Shown piece after piece: positions 29,001 to 39,900 of a stretch of DNA of 64,000 bases. The notes beneath the pieces are model-generated. The model did no database searches and was not told where the DNA came from. It saw only the letters and a program-made list of their open reading frames with translations. Positions within the stretch are counted from its first letter, which is position 1. Each line of letters opens with the position of its first letter. This DNA is from Embiotoca jacksoni (lineage: Eukaryota; Chordata; Actinopteri; Embiotocidae), in the NCBI GenBank assembly GCA_022577435.1, contig JAKOON010000011.1, positions 17,909,802 through 17,973,801 of the forward strand, given 5' to 3'. The translations under genes were made by a program, and so were the position numbers.

Positions 29001-29529
29001 GCACCTTCTGCGCAACTCAACGCCTTCTCACTTTGTTGCCTTTCAATTTTCTCCAAATCTCTCTGAACCTATACAGCCTATCTGCTTTTAAGCTTTGATC
29101 TCAGCCCGCTCGGGAAGCTGAATTAGTAATGGCCAAGCAAGCTATAGTGGTCATCCAATAGTCTTGGTGTAACTGTTTACCTATCAGCAGAGAAAAGTCA
29201 CGACACGGCTCTTATCCTCATCCACCCTCAGTTCCCTCGCCTTCCGCCTGATACAGTCCAGACCCACCCCTTACTGTCTGCCATGACCGTCCTCTACAAT
29301 ACCAGACTGTATTCTTTGTACCTCCCCTTTCTCGCCCTCAGTCTGTGCTTCTGAGTATCTGTGCAGCCTCCCTTCCTAGATATCCATCCCACACCTCTCC
29401 ACCCGCAAACCGGTGAGAAAAAAAGAGAGCAGAACAGTTTCAAACACGTCGAAATAAATCTCACTCTGAGAGCTCCCTTTTCTCCTTCTCCCTCTGACGG
29501 ACTTCATCACTTTATTCCTCTGCGCGCCA

Positions 29530-29571
29530 ATGCCCGAGACCACGCAGAAACGAAGGATTTTTTTCCCTTGA
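29530..29571 (+). promoter_or_regulatory. Upstream ORF 1 in candidate exon 1 (13 codons)
   Basis: An ATG at 29530 opens MPETTQKRRIFFP and ends at a TGA, 29569-29571. It lies in the candidate leader of brinp1 and ends 2 nt before the ATG of the next upstream ORF. Translation is not shown. Confidence 0.35.
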
Positions 29572-29573
29572 GC

Positions 29574-29726
29574 ATGAAAAGGATTGCCAAATCATCCGCA
29601 ATCCAACATCACCGACTGAGCCACCAGCATGAGCACTGGATACATATGCTCCAGCAGAAGTTGTTGGCTAGAGAACTAACAAATCTTGGACCACAAATAC
29701 AGCTAAGAGGGGAGAATCAGTTTTAG
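29574..29726 (+). promoter_or_regulatory. Upstream ORF 2 in candidate exon 1 (50 codons)
   Basis: An ATG at 29574 with A at -3 opens a 50-codon frame beginning MKRIAKSSAIQHH. It stops at TAG in the last three bases of the candidate exon, directly before GTAAGT. The encoded peptide is basic and rich in His and Gln, with no recognised domain or signal. If the exon is real, ribosomes would meet this frame before brinp1, so it could lower or condition brinp1 translation. It is equally possible that it is chance. Confidence 0.35.
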
Positions 29727-29782
29727 GTAAGTAGCCTATATGATTTTACTGCCTCGGATCTTTAACATTATATGAATGTATC

Positions 29783-29783
<1 letters not shown>

Positions 29784-29871
<88 letters not shown>
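29784..29871. repeat. (TA)n microsatellite, about 44 units
   Basis: An uninterrupted TA run of about 88 bp, starting 57 bp after the candidate exon 1 donor and followed by a T-rich stretch. Perfect TA runs of this length are self-complementary, can extrude cruciforms and vary in length. Confidence 0.95.
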
Positions 29872-29874
<3 letters not shown>

Positions 29875-30741
29875 TTTTTTCTTTTCTTTTTTTCTATCTA
29901 TGACGGACCACGAGGTAGTGTTCTGGTAGGCAGGGCTATATTGTGGCACAATTATGGCGATGTTGCGTGGTCAGCATGTTACTGAGGTGGCCGGTGGTGT
30001 CCTTTTCAGGATGGAGGCAATTTTTTTCTTTCTCGCGGTGAAGCTCCCTTCAAATAATCGCTGTTCAAGTCCTTTCAAGCTCTGCCCGGGCTGAATGTCG
30101 ACGGAGCGCTCCGAGGCTATTCAAATTCATAGAATGAGTCTCGGTCTTATAAACCCATCATCTCCAAACATTGTGCAAATGACTTATTCTCACATGTATG
30201 TGCACTCGCCTGCAATTTCTCTCCGCATGTTGTGAAGCAGCATCTTCCCGAGGTGATGGTGCAGAAGTGCGGATTTAAAGGAGCATAAAACATTTGAGAG
30301 AAACAATGATCTCACATTTCACGGTTGGCATATTACGCAGACCTGCCGCGGCTTCACTCAATGGATTTACGGGGGCAACATTCAGAGTGAAGGTGTATTA
30401 GCAGGCCTGCAGATCATTGGGCTGGCGGCATCATTATTTGTTTTCAAGCTAATTCCGTTTGCAGTCAGGCTTTGTACATCCATGTTGATCAGTTCAGTCC
30501 GGGAACTGCATTGGCCGTTAACTTCAAGTGAGTGTCGTCCCGGTTCGGATATGAAACCAGCGGCGGTCATGCTTCCTGTTCTTATTTTGGTGATATTGTT
30601 TATATGCGTTTTGGGTGACCTGCTGCCTGTGATGAGCTGGGTGTGTGTTTGTATGTGCACACCGGTCCGTCCAATGTGGCTCTTAGCGCACGAGACTGCG
30701 CGCACATGAAAGCAATTGCACGTACATGCTTGTTTTGTTGG

Positions 30742-30775
30742 ATGTGTGTGTGCGCGCGCGCGCGCGCGTGTGTGT
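30742..30775. repeat. Alternating purine-pyrimidine tract, (TG)n(CG)n(TG)n
   Basis: Thirty-four strictly alternating purine-pyrimidine bases made of TG, then eight consecutive CG steps, then TG. This is the classic left-handed (Z) DNA-forming composition. It lies about 1 kb after the candidate brinp1 exon 1. Confidence 0.9.
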
Positions 30776-30790
30776 CACCAGTGAGGCAAA

Positions 30791-30822
30791 GTTGCCGTTC
30801 CGTGTTGCCGTTCCGTGTTGCC
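30791..30822 (+). repeat. 13-bp tandem repeat, about 2.5 copies
   Basis: The unit GTTGCCGTTCCGT occurs at 30791-30803 and 30804-30816, followed by a partial copy GTTGCC. It is exact and therefore recent. Confidence 0.95.
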
Positions 30823-33800
30823 TCAAGTTGCTTTGATTGCTGTTCCGCTGGCTAACTGCGAGGGGAGCTCATGCTCTTTTACACTCGGTGTCATTATGTG
30901 GCTAAAGGCAAGATAACTGTGTGTGATACTGATACCAACTCTATGAAATTAGAGGAGCAGCTTCTGTTTGAAATTGGTCCACCGGAAGCATTTATCTGCA
31001 ATTCCGTGACTGCCACTGCAGTTTTTGTTTTGTTTGTCATTGTTTCTTTTTGGGAAAGTGAACTTAAGTAGCTTCATCTTTGTAGAATTAGCAAAACGCC
31101 TGTGTCCAGAAAAATGCACATCCCGCAGTTGTAATAAAGGTTGAAAGCACAAAAAAAATCAGTTTCACTTGAAATAATTCTGAATAGGTCATAAATGTGA
31201 GTAATGAGCGACGCAAGATGTGAGTCGAACTGAAAGACCGTATATTTGCCTTTTAAAGAGCAGGCGGAAAATTGTCAGGGTGGCAAGTCACTGTAAATCA
31301 TCCCTCGTACTTATTTTGAACTTTAAGCTTTAATATTTGAGATTAACATTACATTAAACAGCAAGTCACTTCACTATAATATTGTTCTGCCTTCTTCACA
31401 TATGCAGTGCAGAAAATTGCACTGGCAGCGGATATTGCAGAAGAAAAGCTGCCTTATTCAGAATGCTTCATTCAATCTGGTGGCCTTTTCGATGGCAAAA
31501 TGCTGGCAACGTGTAATCATTTTCAGAGGGAACGCATTCTAAATCATCGTCGCCAAAATGAAAATGCCAGCAGTGGCTTAAAGCTATATTTGTGTCATGG
31601 CTTTAGATGACCCAATGTTGATGATGCTTTCAAGGACTGAAAAGAGAACATTCAGCAGCAGAGGTCCTTTTACAGACCTTGGCAGTGCAACTTACTGATG
31701 AATTGTCTGCAAAGCAAGTGCCTCTGATTCATATAAGATAAAGAATTGAACACCCATAAACATAATTAGAATCCACGCATTCACACCATATGCACGCAGT
31801 CCTTCTCTATCGCCGGTTTCTATAGATACGAATATTATTTTCAAACTGTCTTTGTGGATAGAGAACAGAACTTGCATTGTACTAACAGGGCGGCTCGCTC
31901 CCTCTCTGTCTATCTCTTTGTATTCTTGTATTGGCACAGCATTGTTTTTATGTGGGTGCTGGCTGCAGCTGCTGCGGCCAGAAGGCTGCATCCCGAGAGG
32001 TTCGGGGGAAAAAAAAAAAATCTGTTTTTATCGGAAACAAACAACAGGGTCACGTAATGACATGTGACAAAATTGCACTGAAATACTGGCGAGTTTACAA
32101 TATTTTGGAACGGCAGCTGATTCAGTCGACCTCCACTGGGGGCTGTCTGACCCACGTACTGCTGCTATCAGTCACATTAGACCACACTGGACTCAACATC
32201 CTCGTCCAGTATGATGTAAAAACACGAGGATAACACAAGATGATCAATTGCAATCTTGCGAAATGTAATTAAAGATGATTCATAATTCTTGGAGGAAATT
32301 TAGTTTTAGTGTTTTACAATGGCCTTCAAAGACAACCTTTGCGTTGGGTGATACTCACCTGCTCAACACACTGTTTACATCCAGAAAATAATAGAAAAGA
32401 CTCGTTGTCTGAGAAGGTAACCATAGTTTTGTGAAGGAATATTTTTGTGCTATGTGAAGCCTCAGGGGAGCTGAAAGCAGACTCAAAAATCCCCACAACA
32501 GTGACTATTATATTTGTATAAACTATTTAAGCATTCAGTATGCACACTAAGCACTGTGGCCTGTCTGTGGTCTCACTCTAGCTCCCTCTTTCATCACTCA
32601 CAGCAGGGGTCCACCGTCTGAATCTCTGCGAGAGAACACAAGCGGTGTTTTATGTCACAATCAAGAAATACATTTCACATTAAAAGTTCACAAGCAAACA
32701 GAAATCTATTATTTATTAAATACATGTATATGCATCTTCAGGTCCTAAAACTAAAGTCTATTGGGTCTTTTTTTCGGACTGCTGGGGAACCTGAAGATGA
32801 TGTTATTTAAAAATAATTCAATATTAAGTGTATTTACAGTAGCTCCAAGTTTTGGACTATCATTTTAATTTGAGAATACGCTCTTTATTCTTTATTCTAA
32901 TTTAAGTTTTGCATTGCTCATCAAACAGATGTAACAATATTAGCTAATCGCCTCGACAATTCTGGCATTTGGGGCTTAATTTACCTGGAATGTATCAGTA
33001 TTGGTTAATGAATGTTTTTGAGTCAAATCCAGTAAACATATTTCTTACATGCTTGTTATAAATACTTCTGCCTTCCAATTATATTTGGGTAACAGACTCG
33101 CTCTCCTCTGCAGATTATGCATCTTGACCTAACACTTGGTGGTTGCCAGGTAGGAGACACTGGATAGAAAAAGTGATGCTAAATTGAGCTTTTATAACCC
33201 TGACCCATGTGTCATTAAGCACTGCCTGGAAGTTCAGTTATTACCCCTCAAAATATAATAACTCCGACAACACAGTAGCAACTCCAGTAATTTATCTTGC
33301 CTGACACTGCCTTGGTCTTTGCTGGCTTCGTGACAGTACTGGTTGTACATCTATTTGAATTTTTTCGCCCCATGTAACAGAAGGAGCCAGATGTTTTGAT
33401 TTGCAGAGGTCTGCGCTGGCTGACGATTACACATCGAACCTTTAACTTGATTTGCTTCACTGTTGCCTCCTGTGTTGCCCCCAGCGGTATAATTTGATCT
33501 GCTCCGGTCTAGAAGTTGTCTCTGAGCTATTTTAAACACAATGCAGTCCTCTCAGTAGTAAAATATCTGAGGGCCCCAATTTTTATGGTGATAAGGTGCC
33601 GCTATGACCAGTAATGGGCAATTCTGTTGTGGAGATTTTTTTTTTTGCGTTTTGGGGTAAATTTAAAAATAGCCAAAGTGCTGTCCAGCCATGTAAGTGG
33701 CGTTTGGAGGAATTGTCATGCAGTGTGCCTTATAATTTATATTAACATGTCGATGCATCATACAGGAATATAGAACATACCTCCAAAACTTTTACAGCCA

Positions 33801-34913
33801 ACATATTTTATATATTGGTTGCTGCGTATGTTTCTCATCACTTTATTCTACAATTTACACATTTGACAGCTAAAGCGTGACTATACTGTGAAATCAGCTT
33901 TGATAATTATTTTAATTTCAAGAATGGATTGAATTACTTTGTACTTTTTAATGTGAAATAAGTAATGAACCCATGAAGAATTACCACCCACCTCTGTTCC
34001 CCTGAGCTCTGTGAGACTCACTGTTTTGGTTTAAAGGCCTGAAACGTTGCTGTTTTCATTCACGTTTTCTGCTCTGTGCAGCATTGTTTCCAGAGGTAGC
34101 TGTCTGTTTTAAAGAAAAAACAAAACTGTTGTACCTGACCGGCATTTATCTCCAGACAGATCAAATTTGAGACTAATTGGTAAACCTAGTGAAGTGCTAG
34201 CTACCTGGGGTGGAACGGTTCAAGTAAAAAATCCAACCCGTTCGGTTCACTGGTCACAGTTTGGTTCATTTGAAACAGGCTATGAGCCATGTGAAGAAAA
34301 AAAAATTCAAATAGCTAATAGGGAAAAAAAAAAAAAGCCTTGTAAGCCAGTGACACATCCGCCAGCATCGTATGGGTTTCGTAGCTGCAGAATCTGATAT
34401 TCTCTCATATGTTGGAGGAAACCAAAATAGATTAATACCTAAAGGATGGCAGTTGCTTTGGTAACGTTTGATAGTGGTGAGGAATTGAAATGAGTTATCG
34501 TAAAAGTGGATAATTAGTTGACTATTCATCCTCAGCAAACACTTGAAACCAAGTACTTACGTGAATACAACAAGGTTACACAAAGTGGTCTACTTAACAT
34601 CCGCCTTACTACAAGTCTTGTTGGCAATGTGTGCATCGTTGCATGTATGTAAGTAGCCTATAACTACTCACCTACTGAGCACAGCCTTTCACATCAAAAT
34701 AATGCCAAAGCTTCAACTGTGCCCGAATGTGGTGTTATTTTGCCTTTGCGAATTGGTTTGGATTACTATGAACAGACAAGCCTGTTATGGCAGAAAATGT
34801 AACCCATCTTGAAATGCAGTCACTGCCTGATTGTCAGTGTGGCAGGGACATTTTTAAAAGGATTGAACAGGTCAGAAAATTGCTTAAAATGTGATACTCA
34901 TTTTGAATTGCAG

Positions 34914-35316
34914 GAGAGTCACTTGCCCCGGCACTTGGGTTTTATTCCATAAAAAATGATCATGGAATATTAAAGTCACCCAAACAAGCTGCTATCTTCA
35001 TGTCTAAAACACACAGTTACTGTCATAGGCAATTCACTCAAACATTTGCAGTTCAAATTGACGTCTCAACAAGCATAAATTTGACTCTTTTCTAAGATTC
35101 AGTTAACTGTCTGTCTGAGAGTCACTTGCCCCGGCACTTGGGTTTTATTCCATAAAAAATGATCACGGAATATTAAAGTCACCCAAACAAGCTGCTATCT
35201 TCATGTCTAAAACACACAGTTACTGTCATAGGCAATTCACTCAAACATTTGCAGTTCAAATTGACGTCTCAACAAGCATAAGTTTGACTCTTTTCTAAGA
35301 TTCAGTTAACGGTCTG
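34914..35316 (+). repeat. Recent 203-bp tandem duplication
   Basis: Two head-to-tail copies, 34914-35116 and 35117-35316, start GAGAGTCACTTGCCCCGGCA. They differ at only about three positions: GATCATGG/GATCACGG, CATAAATTT/CATAAGTTT and AACTGTC/AACGGTC. No open frame or transposon end was recognised in the unit. The near identity points to a recent segmental duplication inside intron 1, or to an assembly duplication. Confidence 0.95.
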
Positions 35317-36309
35317 CTATTGTAAAAAGACATATTTTAGAATGTGAACAATCATGGGAAGATAATCTTTTAGACATTTTTTAATTAGGTCTCTCACAGG
35401 GAATGTGTTAATCTGTTCCAGCCTTCGTTGTGCTGACTAACAAGTGTGAAACACTCCCCACTGGAACATTTTAGGTACCCTTAATTATTTCTTAAGAAGA
35501 GAGAAACATTTGCGAAAGTAGTCCGGGATTCATCATATGAAGCCTGGATGGAGATGAGAAGCTGCTTGTTTCCGTGAATACAATATGTCCCAATTTTGAA
35601 AGAAGAAAAAATTAAACAGTGGAGCAGTGATTTTTGGAGAGAGAGTAGAGTCATACACTGACCCATGACCGATGTGATGCTGGTGAGTCAATGTATGTTT
35701 GGCTCATGCCAGTTGCTCTCAGCATCAGTGACCTATATTGCTACTCAGGACAGCAACAACCAACAATGCAGCAAACAACTGATCAGATTTGAATATTTTA
35801 ATCGGAGTGGAAAAATGATTGTGGGCTGAATGAGAAGTTTTCTTTTTATCAGGCTAAACAACTAGAAATAAACACATTAATTCAACAATTTTATCTTTCT
35901 CAAATAATCGTACTGCATATAAATTGCAATTGGATCAGCAAGTATGATTTTGTTTTGTTTATTAGTGGTAATTTTTAGCCCCACCTGTAATCTAATTGTG
36001 AAATGAGTATTTGCGCTGACACTGATTACAAGGTGCTGCCACGGATTATGTAAATTCACTTTGCTATAAATCGCAAACTGGATTTAGTAACTGTAATGAA
36101 TACTATGATTTAGATTATTGTGTGAAGCCCCTACTGAACATGCACCTCTTGATGTAAATTTTACAGCACTTTTACCAGATGTATAAGGAAATTTTCCCGA
36201 GCAACTAACAGATCACACTCCATCTGCTATTAGAATATTAAATAGATGGTTATTATAACACATCTGTTCCAAATATATGAGTATATATTTATATATGGGC
36301 TAATCGGGG

Positions 36310-36413
36310 CCCACTGAACCTACTCGGCAAACTGCATCTATTCGTTGATGAGAACGTTACCCTAAGTCTGACCTCTAGTGGCCGGCGTAATTATGACAAG
36401 TAGGTTCGGTGGG
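36310..36413. repeat. Inverted-repeat element, 15-bp arms
   Basis: CCCACTGAACCTACT (36310-36324) and AGTAGGTTCGGTGGG (36399-36413) are inverted repeats matching at 14 of 15 positions, enclosing 74 bp. This could be a tiny MITE or part of a larger repeat that includes the palindrome at 36638-36671, which shares the AACCTAC core. Confidence 0.75.
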
Positions 36414-36479
36414 ATCACCTGGTAGACCGCTGTGTGTGTCCTTCGTGACAAAAAAGTCTATTTAGATGTTTTTAAGTGT

Positions 36480-36975
36480 TCTACGTATATTAGCTGGCAT
36501 TACAGTTTGAAGTAACGTAATGTTTTTGCTAAACCTAGTCAAGTAGTTCTGGTATCAAAACTAAACATAACCTGTCGCTGTGGGTGCAGGATGCTCGTCG
36601 CTAATACTACCCAATGGTCATATATGTTGTTGATAATGGCCTCCTAAACCTACAAGTAGGTTTACTAGGCCTGACAACAGTCAAACTAGGTAGAAGAACA
36701 AAAGTACCTCAAAACAACATGTTTTATGTTTAAGCCTACAGTCTGTAGAGACAAACCCGGTGAAGGGAGGAAGCTGGGGTCGATGAACAGGTCAGCAAAA
36801 CATCACACTTTAACACAGGAGACTGCTGTTGGTTTTCTGTTTCCAACTGACAGTCAGCATTGTTTTTAAACGTGACCATGATCGTTCCCCAACCCTGGCC
36901 ATGTGTTTCTTATTGTAGCTATGACAACCTCCCCAGTCAGGTCATGTGAGTGCCTAAACATATGAAACTTTAACC
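36480..36975 (+). repeat. Dispersed repeat, CCTAAACCTAA family, copy 3
   Basis: GTTTTTGCTAAACCTAGTCA, beginning near 36521, resembles the block at 23050-23125. The segment from ACAGGAGACTGCTG (36815) through CTGTTTCCAACTGACAGTCAG aligns with 12574-12636. Together these suggest one long copy of the family. The minus-strand open frame at its right end is a shadow. Confidence 0.45.
36638..36671. repeat. Near-perfect palindrome, 16-bp arms
   Basis: GGCCTCCTAAACCTAC (36638-36653) and GTAGGTTTACTAGGCC (36656-36671) pair at 14 of 16 positions with a 2-nt centre. The sequence could fold as a hairpin or cruciform. Confidence 0.85.
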
Positions 36976-39900
36976 ATAATGTTGTCCCGTTATAAAATTG
37001 GTTTATTTTTTCAAATGATTTGTACCAATGTTGGAAGGCAAATGCAAATGATGTCATCGTGCCATGTTTGAATGTCAGATCAAAAAATGCTTCTGTGATT
37101 TTAAAGGACGTAGACAAACAACATATTTTATTGTTTTGCTTGGCGGACTAAGCCAATTCAAATATTTGCATTTTAACATGTACTTCTTTTACAATGTACT
37201 GGGAATTGAAATACACTCATTTCTTTTCAGTACACAGTGTTGAAAACTTTAAATTTAAACACAATCTCTGTTTGTTTTAACTTTAACAAAGTCGTTTGAG
37301 TTAATCATGCTTTAATCCGAATCCATATATTAACCAGACTTTAGGTTTTGCATGAGTGGATAGTGTAGAATCGATCTAGTGAAAAAATCAGCGGAGCTGA
37401 ATGTTTTGTAGATGTTACACATACAACATTTTGTCTGAAATGTGACAGGAAAAGTTAATCACAACAGCAGTGTGTCGCTTCTAAAGTGAAACTACTTAAG
37501 CACAATGGATGTAATTTGTAAGAGATACAGTTGATTAGTACAGCATTCTTTTTCCTCAACAACTTTGCTGCTGTAAAAGTCGTTGTGGTACCGACTCCAG
37601 AAGTAGCACATAAAACGACCTGACGCAGCGCTTTCACAGAAGTACCAACCTATAGATTTTTTTATGTACCTGACCTTGCCTGTGCCTGTGTTCATGTGTA
37701 CTGCACTTAAAGCATCTTTTGGATGGCTGAGGCTGAAAATCTGCCACAACAGCAGGCATGTATATTAATTAGAATTCTAAACATAGACCCTTCATGTTCA
37801 CTTATGTCAATCCGACATGTCCCAATGGGTGAACCATTAGTACATTTGCATTCCCGGTATGGAAGCTTGACTAGTTAAGCACCGCATCCTTTGACATGTA
37901 GCTTTAGAAACATTGATTGACTTGAAATGTATGCACATTTGTGATCATTTGGCATTGCTTTCAGGGCTGCTGTGGTAATTCCAGTAACGTTATATCTTCA
38001 ACTTGCATTTGGCCAGCTTAACGTCTACTTATCAGGCATGCATTCATTATTTTTAATTTACTCACTGAATGAATGAAAAGAAAATATTGACAGACTTTTA
38101 TAATTACCTGTCTTTTCAACTGATGTGGATTCACTGCTGTAGGTGGATTTTCACGACGACTTGTGTTTTAAAGGCAAATTCACACCTGAAGGCTGGAATA
38201 TTGTTCTGGATATTATTGAATATAAACTAGATTTGCCTCAGGATGAAGAATATGATTAAAAGCTAATAAATAAAATATACAATTTCCAAGGTCTCTGCTT
38301 GTTGCTGTTACTGCTTGGCCTCTAAATATTCTTTGCTTTAGTAATTTCTTTTTTTTTTTTTTACTGTGTTTGTCCATATAATGTAAACGTGGCATAAAAA
38401 TGCATGCAACTGAAAGCAGCCACAAAATGCTGTTCATTTTGTAATGTATAAGTAGGGGACTAGCTTGAGGGCATTAGCGTGCGATATAAGTCTTAAAATT
38501 CTTAAAGCACTTTGAAAAGAATCAGGAAAACTTTTGCGCTGAATGTGAAACTAACAAGTAACAAATGTGAAACTGGGTAGAGGTGCACTCAGCAGTCAAA
38601 TCTTTTTTTTAAAGGTTCGATTTTTTTTTATAAGTATTTTTAAATTGAATTGAAGTGAAATGGGATTAAACATCAAGAACTAAAAGTGAACCCTGCCAAA
38701 TCCCACATGAAATATCCATTGAAGATGAAGCAAGAAGGCAGATGTTGATTGAGAGATACTGAATCAGACAGAGCTCCATCTTAAACAACTTAGTTTTGCA
38801 AACAAAATGTACTGAATTATGGTCTATTAATGACATATGAAGACTGTCACTGATGACAACGTTAAAATACGTATAAAATAGATGAATGTAACAATTACTT
38901 TCATTCCCCTTTAAAAGAAGACCAGTGCTCAACCTGGAGACACAATAGAGAGCTTTTTCCTTGAGAATTTCTCAGCTTTCTTTTTTAAAACATTTATGGC
39001 AAAGATAATATTTTTATCCATAACAACTACCAGCAGTGTTATTCGTTTTTATTTAATCCTGAATGCTTAAAGAACAATCTGCAAAAACCCTTATGGTTTG
39101 CAGGAAAGGGGGTTAAGTCAACTGTCAGCATGGTTTCTGAAAATGGGATCAACTATTGCCAGTTTAAAAGCAGAAGGGGAACCGTGGCCAAAGAGTGAGG
39201 AAAAAAATAGATGTTAAATGACTTAGAAACCTAGTAGGACAAATCTATGGGACAAATTGGGGACTAAATGGCAAATTCCTCACACATTTTGCAGTTGTCC
39301 AGAGTAATTCCTTAATGTTTAATCACCTTGCTTCGCAATTGTCGTATTTCTTCTGACCATGATAGTCCTTAACACCAAGGTTGAAGGAGTGTGCTCTGCG
39401 ATGGCTGCTGCTCTCCTTACTGTCATACTGTATATTCCCCAGATGTATTGCACAGTTTTTCACATGGCATAAAGTCAATAGCAATGAAGAGGGTCAGTGC
39501 AAGAAAGGGAGGCATCTTTTAAAATGTCAGCGTACTTTTAGACTACACTTACGTTTCACTATTGAAAGTACTCCTGGAATTCAAAGACATAAAACAGCTT
39601 TGATTTTCAGTTAAACATTTTTACGTTTCTAAACAATTTAGGATGAGTCAGCCATATTGTTTCTGAACACACCAGTTACCTTTCATGACGTTAACTCTCG
39701 GACGGTTGAAAGTTCAAAACGTTTACATTACTAAGATCCCTCAATCACCTTGTACGTCTCATCATCCTGTTCAGCGATTCATGTCAAACTGATGATGTGT
39801 TCAATGACAGTGGTTTCCCCCAGTTGAACAAATTGATTGGTTGGAAAAAGGTTTGAACAAATAGGGACAGAAAAACACCACAAATGGTGACAAGTAGCTA

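Larger units (their letters stand above)
1..29341. other. Gene-free upstream (intergenic) DNA
   Basis: No exon, RNA gene or recognisable protein domain was found on either strand here, apart from the repeats listed separately. The open frames are short, low-complexity or antisense to repeats, and none reads like a known family. Long gene-poor flanks are typical of neural developmental genes such as brinp1, so the region may hold distal regulatory elements. No cross-species alignment was available to show that. The sequence between the listed repeats is AT-rich and unique as far as can be judged by eye. Confidence 0.6.
29342..29726 (+). other. brinp1: Candidate 5'-UTR exon of brinp1 (exon 1)
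   Basis: The segment ends in TTTTAG|GTAAGTAG, a consensus splice donor, on the same strand as and upstream of the brinp1 coding exon. brinp1 orthologues have a noncoding first exon followed by a long intron, which fits. The left edge is uncertain. If it is a true first exon, the transcription start lies somewhere between about 29150 and 29500; a CCAAT motif is at 29155-29159. Alternatively, the pyrimidine-rich stretch ending CCCTCAG at 29341 could be an acceptor, making this an internal UTR exon. It contains two upstream ORFs. The exon is inferred from donor quality and context, not from transcript data. Confidence 0.5.

Noticed and set aside
34194..34290. GGTTCGGTTCA-rich stretch resembling a DNA transposon end
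   Set aside because: Only a vague resemblance, with no second copy in the window and no terminal inverted repeat.
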